Translations under genes and position numbers: made by a program | Source of the DNA: Niallia sp052318935 | GTDB taxonomy: Bacteria; Bacillota; Bacilli; Bacillales; Cytobacillaceae | NCBI GenBank assembly: GCA_052318935.1 | Contig: JBQRKO010000002.1 | Length of the DNA: 64,000 bases | Strand: one strand, 5' to 3' | Shown: piece by piece, positions 35,549-43,987 of the stretch | Numbering within the stretch: position 1 is the stretch's first letter | How the letters are laid out: every line of letters begins with the position of its first letter | The notes under the pieces: generated by a model | Databases searched by the model: none | The model's input: only the letters and a program-made list of their open reading frames with translations | What the model was told of the DNA's origin: nothing

Positions 35549-36784
35549 TTATCTAGTTCTTTCTTCTAATAATTGTTTCGACCAATTAACTGACTCTGTA
35601 TACGTATGCAACAGCTCTTTTTCTTCTATCATTAATTCCTTACAACTATTCGAAACCGTAGTCCATTCTGCTTTCTCAACAGCCAGCACTAAATCTAATA
35701 CGTCTCTTTGTATATTCTTTTTTCCTACTAATGCATCAGAAATCGTCTCATCTAACGGTACTTGTTTTAATATCGTTTTCATTGGTAAATTCAATATACT
35801 ATCCATTAATGAAAACATTCCCGTTAAAAAATATCCCGATTGATTCGTACTAGTCGGTAAAAGTTTTGCGACTAATTCACACATTCTAGCTCGAACTAAA
35901 CTAAGATTCATTATTTCTTGTGAAATCCCATTTTGAGAATCCTTTTCTCGAACGGCTAAAACATACAGCCATTTTTTTAGCTCCTTTAATCCAAGCAAGA
36001 CGATAGCCTGTCTAATATTCGTCACTTTATGCTTTAATCCATAGCCAATGGTATTAATTAGTTTTAGTAGTTTGTATGATAAGGAGACATCTTGTTCTAT
36101 CAAGTCTGAAATAACATCAATTTTAGGGTTTTTTGCAGAAATAAATTGCATAATATTAATGTAAGTCTGAGAACAGGTTGGTACATCCTGTGTGGAAATA
36201 ATATAAGGTTTAGAAAAAAAGTATCCTTGAAAAAGTTCATACCCTAAGCTTTTTGCTTTTTCATACGCTTCTCTTGTTTCCAGTTTTTCTGCAAGCTTGA
36301 TAATATTTAACGATTTCACAAGCATTTCCAATTCCGTTCTCGTTTCTTCTGATGTATTCATAAAATCAATTTTCACAATATCTGCAAGCAATAATAATTC
36401 ATAAGCATAGGAGTTATGTTTATCAAAAACATAGTCGTCTAATGCAATTTTATACCCTAAACTCTTTAATTCTTGGCAAATTCTAACGATTTTCTCACTT
36501 GGTACTACTGTTTCTAAAATTTCAATAACAAAATCTTTTGGCTGAAAATAAGTAGGTAATTTTAATTCTAATAAATGCTGCGTAAAATTAATAAAACAAG
36601 GTTTTCCATGGGACAACTTTTCTATGCCTATATTTAAAAAACTGTTGATAATTACATCTGCCGTTGCTTGTTCCCCATCAATATTTGGAAAATGATTTAT
36701 TTCATTATTTCGATATAATATTTCATAACCATATACTTCTTCCATTCTATTAAACAGCGGCTGTCTCGCCACAAAAACTTCCAT
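35549..36784 (-). CDS. yuxH: EAL/HDOD signalling protein, YuxH-like
   Basis: The protein has 411 residues. The N-terminal part (about 1-205) is an EAL-type domain, opening ARQPLFNR...YGYEILYR and continuing with LDDYVF, DIVKIDFM and KLAEKLET. The Glu-Ala-Leu motif reads EIL, and several metal ligands of active c-di-GMP phosphodiesterases look altered, so it may bind rather than cleave c-di-GMP. The C-terminal part (about 210-390) is an HDOD domain (DVSLSYKLLKLINT, AIVLLGLKELKKWL). It has the same architecture and length as B. subtilis YuxH. Confidence 0.88.
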   Translation of the reverse strand: MEVFVARQPLFNRMEEVYGYEILYRNNEINHFPNIDGEQATADVIINSFLNIGIEKLSHGKPCFINFTQHLLELKLPTYFQPKDFVIEILETVVPSEKIVRICQELKSLGYKIALDDYVFDKHNSYAYELLLLADIVKIDFMNTSEETRTELEMLVKSLNIIKLAEKLETREAYEKAKSLGYELFQGYFFSKPYIISTQDVPTCSQTYINIMQFISAKNPKIDVISDLIEQDVSLSYKLLKLINTIGYGLKHKVTNIRQAIVLLGLKELKKWLYVLAVREKDSQNGISQEIMNLSLVRARMCELVAKLLPTSTNQSGYFLTGMFSLMDSILNLPMKTILKQVPLDETISDALVGKKNIQRDVLDLVLAVEKAEWTTVSNSCKELMIEEKELLHTYTESVNWSKQLLEERTR

Positions 36785-36996
36785 TTCATTCCCTCCGCCA
36801 TTTTATGACCTTGACATTCTGACTTGGAGCTTTATACAATTTAAACTTTGTAAGTTTCCACCGACATCTTTCTACATAGCTCTTACTATATTGCCATTTT
36901 TTTCATGAAACAGCTAGAACTATTTTAACATATGGTCTCTTTCTTTTTCCATTTATTACGTATATGGGATACGCCAGGCTACATTTTTTAAAAAAA

Positions 36997-37034
36997 ATCA
37001 GGGTATCCCAATTTAACAAAAGGACACCCTGATA
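36997..37034 (-). terminator. terminator of the rib operon, beyond repeat C
   Basis: TCAGGGTATCC and the inverse ending ACCCTGA pair. On the minus strand an eight-T run follows. Repeat C (37048-37256) lies between ribH and this terminator. Confidence 0.75.
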
Positions 37035-37047
37035 AGTCTTTATAATA

Positions 37048-37256
37048 GGCTGTTTTCTCAAAGTTTGTTGTTTTTTACATAAAAAAACATTTGAAAAGTG
37101 TTTCTTAGCAGACTTAATACACGTAGACTCCTGTGGGAATGCGAGAAGGACGAGACCCCACAGGAGCGTATGCGACGAGGAGGGTCGTCGCTCGCTAAAC
37201 GGACGAAGTGTATGCAGGCTGCGCGTTTAAAAGCAACATTCTATACGAAAACAGCC
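37048..37256. repeat. palindromic repeat copy C (complete, 209 bp)
   Basis: It has clean inverted ends GGCTGTTTTC (37048) and GAAAACAGCC (37247-37256), in the opposite orientation to copies A and B. The core contains CTCCTGTGGGAATGCGAGAA and CCCCACAGGAGCGTATGCGA. The flanking 8-mers TTATAATA and TTATGATA differ at one base, possibly an aged target duplication. Confidence 0.85.
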
Positions 37257-37285
37257 TTATGATAAAAATGATTCGAATCGTCTTA

Positions 37286-37753
37286 TTACTTAAATTGTTT
37301 ATAAAGGTTGCCCATTTCAATCGCTCCGACTGCTGCTTCCCAACCTTTATTTCCTGCTTTTGTACCAGCTCTTTCAATAGCCTGTTCGATCGTTTCCGTA
37401 GTAAGAACACCAAAAATGATTGGGACACCAGAAGATAAAGAAGAACTCGCAACCCCTTTCGCCACTTCATTGCTCACGTAATCAAAATGCGGGGTCGCAC
37501 CACGGATAACTGTTCCTAATGTGATCACTGCATCAAATTCATTAGAGTCTGCTAACTTTTTAGCTGCTAACGGAATTTCAAAAACACCTGGCACCCATAT
37601 AACAGATATATTTGCTTCTTCCACTCCATGCCTTTTTAACGCATCTTCTGCACCTGCTAATAATCTTGTTGTGATAAATTCATTAAATCTGGATACAACG
37701 ATCCCAACTTTTAATTCACTGCCAATTAAATGACCTTCATATATTTTTTTCAT
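37286..37753 (-). CDS. ribH: 6,7-dimethyl-8-ribityllumazine synthase
   Basis: The protein has 155 residues, the standard length. VVSRFNEFIT (phosphate/substrate loop, about 19-28), WVPGVFEIPLAAKKL (about 53-67), LGTVIRGATPHFDYV (about 79-93, with the catalytic His) and FGVLTTETIEQAIERAG are all present. It condenses 5-amino-6-ribitylaminouracil with dihydroxybutanone phosphate to form lumazine. Its ATG overlaps the ribB stop (ATGA), so translation is coupled. It is the last gene of the riboflavin operon. Confidence 0.96.
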   Translation of the reverse strand: MKKIYEGHLIGSELKVGIVVSRFNEFITTRLLAGAEDALKRHGVEEANISVIWVPGVFEIPLAAKKLADSNEFDAVITLGTVIRGATPHFDYVSNEVAKGVASSSLSSGVPIIFGVLTTETIEQAIERAGTKAGNKGWEAAVGAIEMGNLYKQFK

Positions 37754-38376
37754 TTTGCAATCTCCCTTGTATGTTGTAATTTTTGTTTATATTTTACTAA
37801 CTCTTCTATAGTGATCATTTTGAGATCAAACTGTTTTGCCACTTGAATCAATTCCGGAACTCTTGCCATCGTTCCATCTTCATTTAAGATTTCACAAATA
37901 ACCCCTGCATGGACACTTCCACATAACTCAGCTAAATCAACCGCTGCTTCTGTATGTCCATTGCGTTCTAATACTCCGCCATCTTTTGCAATTAACGGAA
38001 AAATATGTCCTGGTCTTGTAAAATCGGTTGCTTTTGCCTGATTATCAATCATTTTTGTTATCGTTAAAGATCGTTCAAAGGCACTTATACCAGTAGTTGT
38101 TTCTTTATGATCAACACTGACAGTAAAGGCTGTTCCACGAGGATCATTATTGACAGCAACCATTGATGACAGCTCCAATTGTTCTGCCAACTCTTTTTTG
38201 ATCGGCACACAAATTAATCCTCTGCCTTCTTTTGCCATAAAGTTGACCATTTTTGCTGTTGCGAACTCAGCAAGTCCAATAAAGTCTCCCTCATTTTCCC
38301 TGTCTTCATCATCACAAACAATGATCACTTTGCCTTTTTTTAAATCTTCTATTGCCAATTCAATAGAATGAAACAT
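37750..38376 (-). CDS. ribB: 3,4-dihydroxy-2-butanone-4-phosphate synthase only (RibBA without the cyclohydrolase half)
   Basis: The protein has 208 residues. The DHBP synthase signature is complete: VIVCDDEDRENEGDF (acidic loop, about 18-32), DPRGTAFTVSVD, TTGISAFERS, RPGHIFPL (about 132-139) and GHTEAAVDL. It ends with ITIEELVKYKQKL, which resembles the start of the linker that leads into GTP cyclohydrolase II in Bacillus RibBA, then stops. It makes the four-carbon unit for lumazine from ribulose 5-phosphate. The cyclohydrolase II domain present in B. subtilis RibA (about 400 residues) is absent. Confidence 0.93.
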   Translation of the reverse strand: MFHSIELAIEDLKKGKVIIVCDDEDRENEGDFIGLAEFATAKMVNFMAKEGRGLICVPIKKELAEQLELSSMVAVNNDPRGTAFTVSVDHKETTTGISAFERSLTITKMIDNQAKATDFTRPGHIFPLIAKDGGVLERNGHTEAAVDLAELCGSVHAGVICEILNEDGTMARVPELIQVAKQFDLKMITIEELVKYKQKLQHTREIAK

Positions 38377-38405
38377 ATAACCCCCGCCTTTTCTTACACA
38401 AATTA

Positions 38406-39059
38406 CTAATAAAATCCATTTTCTTTTAAAAATGTAGATGTAATACTCGTCTTCTTCGTCTGTATGTCTTTGTCATTTTTCATAAAAGAATAAAAATATT
38501 TTGCCATCATATCAAACTCCAAGTTTACAATATCTCCAACTTGTTTTTTTCCAACAATCGACAAGTCCGCCGTGTGGGGAATGATGGAAACAGTAAAAAC
38601 ATGTTCTCTTATTTGAAATATTGTTAAACTCGTTCCATCAATACTTACAGACCCTTTTTCTATCAATAGATGTGTATATTGCTTCGGTACTTCTACATCG
38701 AATACAACACTATTTTCCACCTTTTTTTTATGTAAGATGGTACCAACACAATCTACATGTCCTGTGACAAAATGCCCGCCAAATCTGCCATTTGCATGCA
38801 TAGCCCGTTCGAGATTGACAAGCGCTCCTTCTTTTAATAAATGCAAAGAGGTTTGTTGAAAGGTTTCCGGCATTACATCCATTGTAAATATATTTTGATC
38901 AAAAGAGGTTACCGTTAAACAAACTCCATTCACTGCGATACTGTCCCCTAAATTCATGTCTGCCATGATTATTTTCGCTTGAAGTGTTAACGCAAGAGAA
39001 TTTCCGCTTTTTATGATTTTTTTTACAGTACCTCTCTCTTCAATAATTCCAGTAAACAA
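38406..39059 (-). CDS. ribE: riboflavin synthase alpha subunit
   Basis: The protein has 217 residues from a TTG at 39059 (AAGGAGG 8 bases upstream), giving the family start MFTGIIEERG; the longer frame runs through the ribosome site. The two lumazine-synthase-like repeats show SIAVNGVCLTVTSFD with FDVMPET (about 45-75) and SVSIDGTSLTIF with VSIIPHT (about 140-175). GRFGGHFVTGHVD marks the first active site. It dismutates two lumazines into riboflavin. It is the first gene of this operon, although in B. subtilis ribD precedes it. Confidence 0.95.
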   Translation of the reverse strand: MFTGIIEERGTVKKIIKSGNSLALTLQAKIIMADMNLGDSIAVNGVCLTVTSFDQNIFTMDVMPETFQQTSLHLLKEGALVNLERAMHANGRFGGHFVTGHVDCVGTILHKKKVENSVVFDVEVPKQYTHLLIEKGSVSIDGTSLTIFQIREHVFTVSIIPHTADLSIVGKKQVGDIVNLEFDMMAKYFYSFMKNDKDIQTKKTSITSTFLKENGFY

Positions 39060-39279
39060 TACACACCCTCCTTCATCCCGTAAATAATACATATGGGGAA
39101 AGATAAATAGTAACTTCGGAGTATAATAAGAGGTTTAGCAAGTGGAAAATAAACGGAATAGGTGCTATCTGATATTTTAATACGAAACCGATTTTTTATA
39201 CTAATGGTCTTGTATGAAATAATGGAAATAAAAGAACCATCTCCCTTAACCTTAACACGGAAATCTCGTTCATAACGCA

Positions 39280-39303
39280 AAAAACCCGTATATAACTATA
39301 CGG
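39280..39303 (-). terminator. attenuator terminator downstream of the FMN riboswitch
   Basis: On the minus strand CCCGTATA and TATACGGG flank a 4-base loop, followed by TTTTTTG. It lies between the aptamer and ribE. Confidence 0.85.
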
Positions 39304-39474
39304 GAAAATTCCATAACAAATAATCAGAAAAAAATCATTTTTTTAGCAATAAACATTGCTTATCGGTTCTTTACAAAAAATATCCCCGTAAGAAGCAACA
39401 CTATATTCAATCCAAAAAAAGAATGACTTTTCACCCAATTCTATCCGCGCCAAACAAATTGACAGCAGCTTCGT

Positions 39475-39621
39475 TATTCCTTCTCCCATCCAGACTTTAC
39501 TGTCGGCTTTGGTTTCTCACCAAATCAACCAGATTATCAATTAATAAACTGGGTCACGGGCTTAGAGTGATAACACTCATCACCGTCGGTTGGGAATTTC
39601 ACCCTACCCCGAAGGCGATCA
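39475..39621 (-). promoter_or_regulatory. FMN riboswitch (RFN element)
   Basis: The minus strand carries the RFN hallmarks in order: TTCGGGGTAGGGTGAAATTC, CCGACGGTGAT, AAGCCCGTGAC, a variable hairpin, GATTTGGTGAGAAACC and GCCGACAGTAAAGTCTGGAT followed by GGGAGAAGGAATAA. FMN binding should favour the terminator at 39280-39303 and shut off the rib genes. The first gene lies over 400 bases downstream. The stretch 39060-39270 has an 85-codon frame without a good ribosome site, which I do not call. Confidence 0.95.
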
Positions 39622-39785
39622 TATTTACTATATGATCCTTTGCTATTTAATTTATATAATAATACTCTAAAAATTTAGGAAAAGCAATAACAATGATTTA
39701 GACTGTAACTTTTTTGATTCTTATCCGTATAAAAAGTACAATCTTAATGTAATACAAGTAATTTTCTTTTGAAGGAGCTAAATAA

Positions 39786-40586
39786 ATGGAAACTGTAGAT
39801 AACTTAAAAAATGAATTAGCCTCCATAAATAAATGGGAAAAGGAACAAGGGGATTTATGGTTTTGGGAAAAACTAAGTCGCTTGCCTTTTAAAATATTGG
39901 ATAAATGGACACCAGCTTTTATTCAAAATAAAATCGGACAGCTGTTGGATGAAATGGGAAATTATATTCAAAGCGGCGGAACAATATTAAGTAATGTATC
40001 TTCTGTAAAAAAATATTATCAGCATCTTTCTGTTGCATCCCTTGATGAAGTAAGAGATTTACCGATTGATGAAATGAAAAAAGCAGGCGAAAAAATTGCA
40101 AAAAGCAGAAAAAATTGGGCAACATTTCAAGGAGCCAGCACTGGTATTGGTGGTTTTTTAACGTTAAGTCTTGATATACCAGTATTATTGGCTATGCAAA
40201 TTAAATTGTTGCAAGATATTGCGATCTGCCACGGATACAATCCGAATGAAAAAAAAGAAAGAATTTTCATCGTGAAATGTTTACAATTTGTGTCTGCCGA
40301 TATTGTTGGCAAAAAAACGATATTAGAACAATTAAGCGCTTATGATCAAAACAGTGACCAAGTACAGAGAGAAGTTATTTCTGAAATACAAGGTTGGCGT
40401 GAAGTAGTCTATGCCTATAGAGACTCTTTTGGATGGAAAAAACTTTTTCAAATGGTACCGGTAATCGGCATTGTATTTGGTGCTTTTTCCAATCGTTCCA
40501 GCATGGAGACAATTGCTGAAGCAGCCATCATGTTCTACCGAAAAAGACGAATAGTAGAACGTTTGACAGTTAAAGAAATAGAGTGA
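39786..40586 (+). CDS. EcsC family protein
   Basis: The protein has 266 residues. It matches the EcsC family (PF12787), with an N-terminal amphipathic region WEKEQGDLWFWEKLSRLPFKILDKWTPAF-like, a central Gly-rich hydrophobic stretch (FQGASTGIGGFLTLSLDIPVLLAMQIKLLQDIA, about 117-149), and a second hydrophobic patch near VIGIVFGAFSN (about 226-236). It is encoded away from ecsAB, so it is an orphan paralogue. Function is unknown; membrane association is likely. GAAGGAG lies 8 bases before the ATG. Confidence 0.85.
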   Translation: METVDNLKNELASINKWEKEQGDLWFWEKLSRLPFKILDKWTPAFIQNKIGQLLDEMGNYIQSGGTILSNVSSVKKYYQHLSVASLDEVRDLPIDEMKKAGEKIAKSRKNWATFQGASTGIGGFLTLSLDIPVLLAMQIKLLQDIAICHGYNPNEKKERIFIVKCLQFVSADIVGKKTILEQLSAYDQNSDQVQREVISEIQGWREVVYAYRDSFGWKKLFQMVPVIGIVFGAFSNRSSMETIAEAAIMFYRKRRIVERLTVKEIE

Positions 40587-40624
40587 CTGCTTTTAGCAAT
40601 CGAAACCTCAGAGGGACTTTAAAT

Positions 40625-40672
40625 AGCCATCAAACTAACGGAAAGATAAATTATTCTGTTAGTTTGATGGCT
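40625..40672 (+). terminator. terminator of the EcsC gene
   Basis: AGCCATCAAACTAAC and GTTAGTTTGATGGCT form a perfect 15-bp stem. Confidence 0.8.
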
Positions 40673-40884
40673 TTACTTGATGGCTTTGAGAGACTTTCTC
40701 GATAATTAGAATGAATGTACTTTCGAAGAAGTTACATGCAGTAACCTCTTATCTTTTATGATGTTCGTAACGTTTAACAAGCTTTTGAAACATATACGGA
40801 CAGCAACTCCGCTTCCTTTATGATGGAAAATTTTATGTTTAAAAACTGAAACCAATCGAACACTCGATCCGTCCAATTATTTGT

Positions 40885-41670
40885 TCAATGATTTCTGTAA
40901 ACATATATTTTTGTCAGCAATGCATAAAGATGGATAATTTCTTTATTCTTTGCAGAGTGATTGATAGATAATAACGGCAAATTAGGGTTCATAAAGCGGT
41001 AGCTCCATTCTTTCGGCATCCAGCCTTTTTTTAGAGTTGCAAGCTCAATCCCTTTTGCATCATTAAATTGATAATCTGTAAATGCCAAGCTTTTTTTCAT
41101 CATAATTTTATTTTTTTCATACATAAATTCAGTTTTCGTCACATTTTCTGTTTTTTGTTCTACTATTTTGCTGATCCTTTTTCCTTCTTTATTTTTAATT
41201 TCAATCACATTCCCTTTTATTGTAAATATATATTGAAGCATATCATGACTATTATAAAAGCCGTAGCTTTTTGGATAAAGCTTGTCCACAAAATAAGGAA
41301 GATACCAACGCAGCAGATGAAATTTTTCGTCTTTAATTTCTCCAACAACTATTCCTTCCTCGTCAAAAATCAACATTCTTAAAGAAGGTGCCGGAAGAAA
41401 AGTAAGTACAACCGTTTTTTTTTGCAAAAGGGATTTCTCTGCTCCTGTTGACCTAATAGCAGCTGCCTTTTGAGAGCGCTTTTGATGTATATAATAGAAA
41501 ATATACGATGTTACACTGTAAACAACAAACGGAAAAAGATACCACAAACCATATTTACCGAAATGCATTTTTATAAAAAATATCACTAAAAACAAGAGAG
41601 GAATACAACTTATTAAACTAGCATTTAAAGAGGCTGCAGCAGTTTGTTTGTAATATTTTTGAATATCCAT
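40885..41670 (-). CDS. membrane protein of unknown function, possibly tubby-like C-terminal domain
   Basis: The protein has 261 residues from the ATG at 41670 (AAGGAG upstream); the frame open to 41742 has no ribosome site. Two transmembrane segments lie at about residues 18-36 and 43-62. A cytosolic beta-rich domain of about 170 residues follows, with repeated pairs such as RMLIFDEEGIVVGEIK and GNVIEIKNKEGKRISKIV. This pattern is like proteins annotated as tubby C-terminal-domain-like in Bacillaceae, but the call is weak. Role unknown. Confidence 0.6.
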   Translation of the reverse strand: MDIQKYYKQTAAASLNASLISCIPLLFLVIFFIKMHFGKYGLWYLFPFVVYSVTSYIFYYIHQKRSQKAAAIRSTGAEKSLLQKKTVVLTFLPAPSLRMLIFDEEGIVVGEIKDEKFHLLRWYLPYFVDKLYPKSYGFYNSHDMLQYIFTIKGNVIEIKNKEGKRISKIVEQKTENVTKTEFMYEKNKIMMKKSLAFTDYQFNDAKGIELATLKKGWMPKEWSYRFMNPNLPLLSINHSAKNKEIIHLYALLTKIYVYRNH

Positions 41671-41900
41671 TACTTTATTCTCCTTACAGTAACAAAAGTT
41701 CAACAAATTGTGACGGAAGAAACATTTTTTTCTCAAGTGCATCTATTTTTATGTTCTTTGCTATCCACTTGCAAAGGAAGCTTAATAATATAATCTTCAT
41801 TTACAAAAAAAGGTCCCTCTCCTTTTCAAGGATAAAGAGGCTAATAATAGTTATTCTATTATTTAAAAAATGAATCTATGAATAATTGGAGGAAGATTTT

Positions 41901-42464
41901 TTGAAGAAATTTTATTATTTACTATTATTATTGGCTATTATTGTTTTAATGATATCAACTTACTATTTTTATCAAATTAAAAAAACAGCGGATCAAACTC
42001 CACCTGATGATAGTCCGTATATAATTGTGTTAGGTGCAAAAGTAAATGGAGATACATTATCAAAAGCGCTGCGTTTTCGTGCAGAAGTAGCTTTTCAATA
42101 TTGGGAAGATAATCAAAACACAAAAATAGTCGTTACAGGTGGACAAGGACGAGGAGAAAATATTACTGAAGCTGCTGCTTTAAAAGCTTATTTTCTTGAT
42201 AAAGGAGTGGATGAAGATCATATATTAGTAGAAGACACTTCCACGACAACCTATGAAAATATTCAATTTTCACAAGAACTGTATGATATCAAGGAAGCAG
42301 TTATTGTAAGCAACGACTTTCACTTGTTTCGTGCAGTGACGATTGCCAAAAAAGAAGGAATAAAAGCATATCCACTTGCAGCTAAAACACCTGTAAGCGT
42401 CAAATTCCCTTTATATATACGTGAATATGCAGCTATTATTAAAATGAAGTTAAAAGGCTATTAA
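41901..42464 (+). CDS. YdcF/SanA-family (DUF218) membrane protein
   Basis: The protein has 187 residues from a TTG at 41901 with GGAGGAAG upstream. There is one N-terminal membrane segment (about residues 4-22). The DUF218 domain follows: IIVLGAKVNGDTLSKALRFRAE (about 42-63), VVTGGQGRGENITEA (about 77-91), EDTSTTTYENI and VSNDFHLFRA. Related proteins ElyC and SanA affect envelope carbon-lipid use and barrier function. The substrate is unknown. Repeat copy D begins 5 bases after the stop. Confidence 0.88.
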   Translation: MKKFYYLLLLLAIIVLMISTYYFYQIKKTADQTPPDDSPYIIVLGAKVNGDTLSKALRFRAEVAFQYWEDNQNTKIVVTGGQGRGENITEAAALKAYFLDKGVDEDHILVEDTSTTTYENIQFSQELYDIKEAVIVSNDFHLFRAVTIAKKEGIKAYPLAAKTPVSVKFPLYIREYAAIIKMKLKGY

Positions 42465-42468
42465 GTTA

Positions 42469-42790
42469 GGCTGTTTTCGTATAGATTGTTGCTTTTAAAC
42501 GCGCAGCCTGCATACACTTCGTCCGTTTAGCGAGCGTCGAGCCTCCTCGTCGCATACGCTGAGGCCACTGAAAAAGTGAATGCTATAAAATATAGGTAGT
42601 GACAACCCAAGCAACGAAAAGGTTTTCGTTCGGTTTTCCGTGGCTTACCACACGCTTTCCGCGGGGCGAGCGCCGAGCCGCTTCGTCGCTACGCTCCAGC
42701 AGGGTCTCGCTAATCCCGCTGGAGTCGTGTGGACGCCTCTCCTAACCAACATGATGGTCGTTTTCAAACTCTCTATACCATTTTCACCAC
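42469..42790. repeat. composite palindromic repeat copy D (right part missing)
   Basis: It starts with the intact outer end GGCTGTTTTCGTATAGATTG and runs to CGTCGCATACGCT. It then enters the same inner element as copy A (GCCACTGAAAAAGTGAATGC...), including the cargo palindrome and the ACGCCTCTCCTAACCAACAT stretch. The right half of the outer element is absent. It lies directly after the YdcF gene. Confidence 0.8.
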
Positions 42791-43054
42791 TTTGCATCAG
42801 CGAATTCTCGTTCAATGGTTTCTTTTCGCTTTGAAAATATTTGTTTGTCTTCTTGATGATGATGAAGATGATCTGTTTCTTCCACATACTCTTCCCACAC
42901 ATGTCTCTGATGCAGCCTCTATTTTACGAACTAAATGATTTTGTGGTACTAGTTAAATCTAAAGTGATCATTCCTTGTTGATCCCTTTGGATAGAATGAT
43001 GTTTGGAAAGCATGTAGTCACCTCAAAAAATTTATTTTCTATTATTTAAAAACA

Positions 43055-43240
43055 AGGCTGTGTTCCATTCTATTGTTGATTTTGGTACTAGGTTGATTGG
43101 AGCGGAAGGCGTGAGACTCCTGCGGGATAAGCGAGTCAAAGGGAGACCCCACAGGAGCAAAGCGACGAGGAGGCTCCCGGACCGCCCGCGGAAAGCGAAC
43201 GCCTGGAGCGGAAATTAACAGCTAAGTTTAAGAGAGCCTA
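43055..43240. repeat. palindromic repeat copy E (different subfamily)
   Basis: The ends are AGGCTGTGTT (43055) and the inverse AGAGAGCCT. The interior is GGAGCGGAAGGCGTGAGACT with CCTGCGGG, then CCCCACAGGAGCAAAGCGAC and GCGGAAAGCGAACGCCTGGA. It shares the CTCC/GGAG core with the other copies but has different flanks. Confidence 0.75.
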
Positions 43241-43248
43241 AAACAAAA

Positions 43249-43291
43249 AAGACTGTAAGCAAACTCCCCTAAATGGGGTTTGTCTACAGTC
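43249..43291 (-). terminator. strong hairpin with minus-strand T tract
   Basis: AGACTGTA...AAACTCCCC and GGGGTTTG...TACAGTCT form a two-part stem. On the minus strand CTTTTTTG follows. It lies downstream of the DUF4870 gene's own hairpin. Confidence 0.7.
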
Positions 43292-43417
43292 TGAGGGGCT
43301 GTCACAAAAGGGTAAATCCATTGAAAATTGAAAAAAAGAATGTTGATATATCAGTAATCTTGAACATAAAAAGGGGCATCCAATAGCTGAAAAATCGACT
43401 TATTGGACAGCCCCTTT
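43292..43417. repeat. MITE-like small inverted-repeat element
   Basis: GGGGCTGTCACAAAAGG at the left and the inverse ending GGACAGCCCC at the right bound about 125 bp with no ORF. The right part (43371-43420) also forms the hairpin AAAAGGGGC / GCCCCTTTT that can end the DUF4870 transcript. Confidence 0.5.
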
Positions 43418-43425
43418 TAAAATTA

Positions 43426-43761
43426 TTATTTAATAATCCGAAACACAAACGGAATTCGGTATTCTTTTCCTTCATAGCCTTTAATTGCGGCAATGATAGT
43501 AAACACAAGTATAAGCAAACCTATAAGTGGAGTTGTAACAAAACCAATCAAGATCAACATTAATATTCCGCTTATAAGAAGATAAACAGCATAGGATATC
43601 AAAAAGTTAAAGTACTCTTTCCCATGATAATCCACAAATTCGGAATCTCTTTTCAGCAGCCATATAATTAATGGCCCAACGATTACTGTAAACAGACTTG
43701 ATACATAAATAAGCATAGCAAATAATTTTTCGTCATTGCTTACATTTTTTGAATATTCCAT
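43426..43761 (-). CDS. DUF4870 membrane protein
   Basis: The protein has 111 residues with three to four hydrophobic segments. It matches DUF4870: the opening SNDEKLFAMLIYVSSLFTVIVGPLIIWLLKR, then FVDYHGKEYFNFLISYAVY, and a final TIIAAIKGYEGKEYRIPFVFRII. The amphipathic hinge with the conserved HGKEAxNF-like motif is clear. Function is unknown; it is a small inner-membrane protein common in Bacillaceae. GGAGGG lies before the ATG. Confidence 0.9.
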   Translation of the reverse strand: MEYSKNVSNDEKLFAMLIYVSSLFTVIVGPLIIWLLKRDSEFVDYHGKEYFNFLISYAVYLLISGILMLILIGFVTTPLIGLLILVFTIIAAIKGYEGKEYRIPFVFRIIK

Positions 43762-43987
43762 TATTATCCCTCCATAATAATAAAACTTGGTATTATTTCA
43801 CTAACTAGTACAAATAATTGCCTCTGCTTATTAATACGGTCAGTCGTTAAAAATGTTTCATATAAATTTATAAATTTGTTGTCAGTTACAAGAAATATTT
43901 CTATCTTATAGACTTGTCCTGTATACTAATAAAGACATCCTATAAAATGTAAAAAAGATGTTGGAAAAACAAATGGGAGAGATTATT

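Noticed and set aside
39023..39280. 85-codon ORF in the rib leader
   Set aside because: It begins inside the attenuator terminator region without a good ribosome site and overlaps the ribE start in another frame.
42645..42938. ORFs across repeat copy D
   Set aside because: Open frames in several phases arise from the GC-rich palindrome; the same pseudo-peptides recur at each repeat copy.
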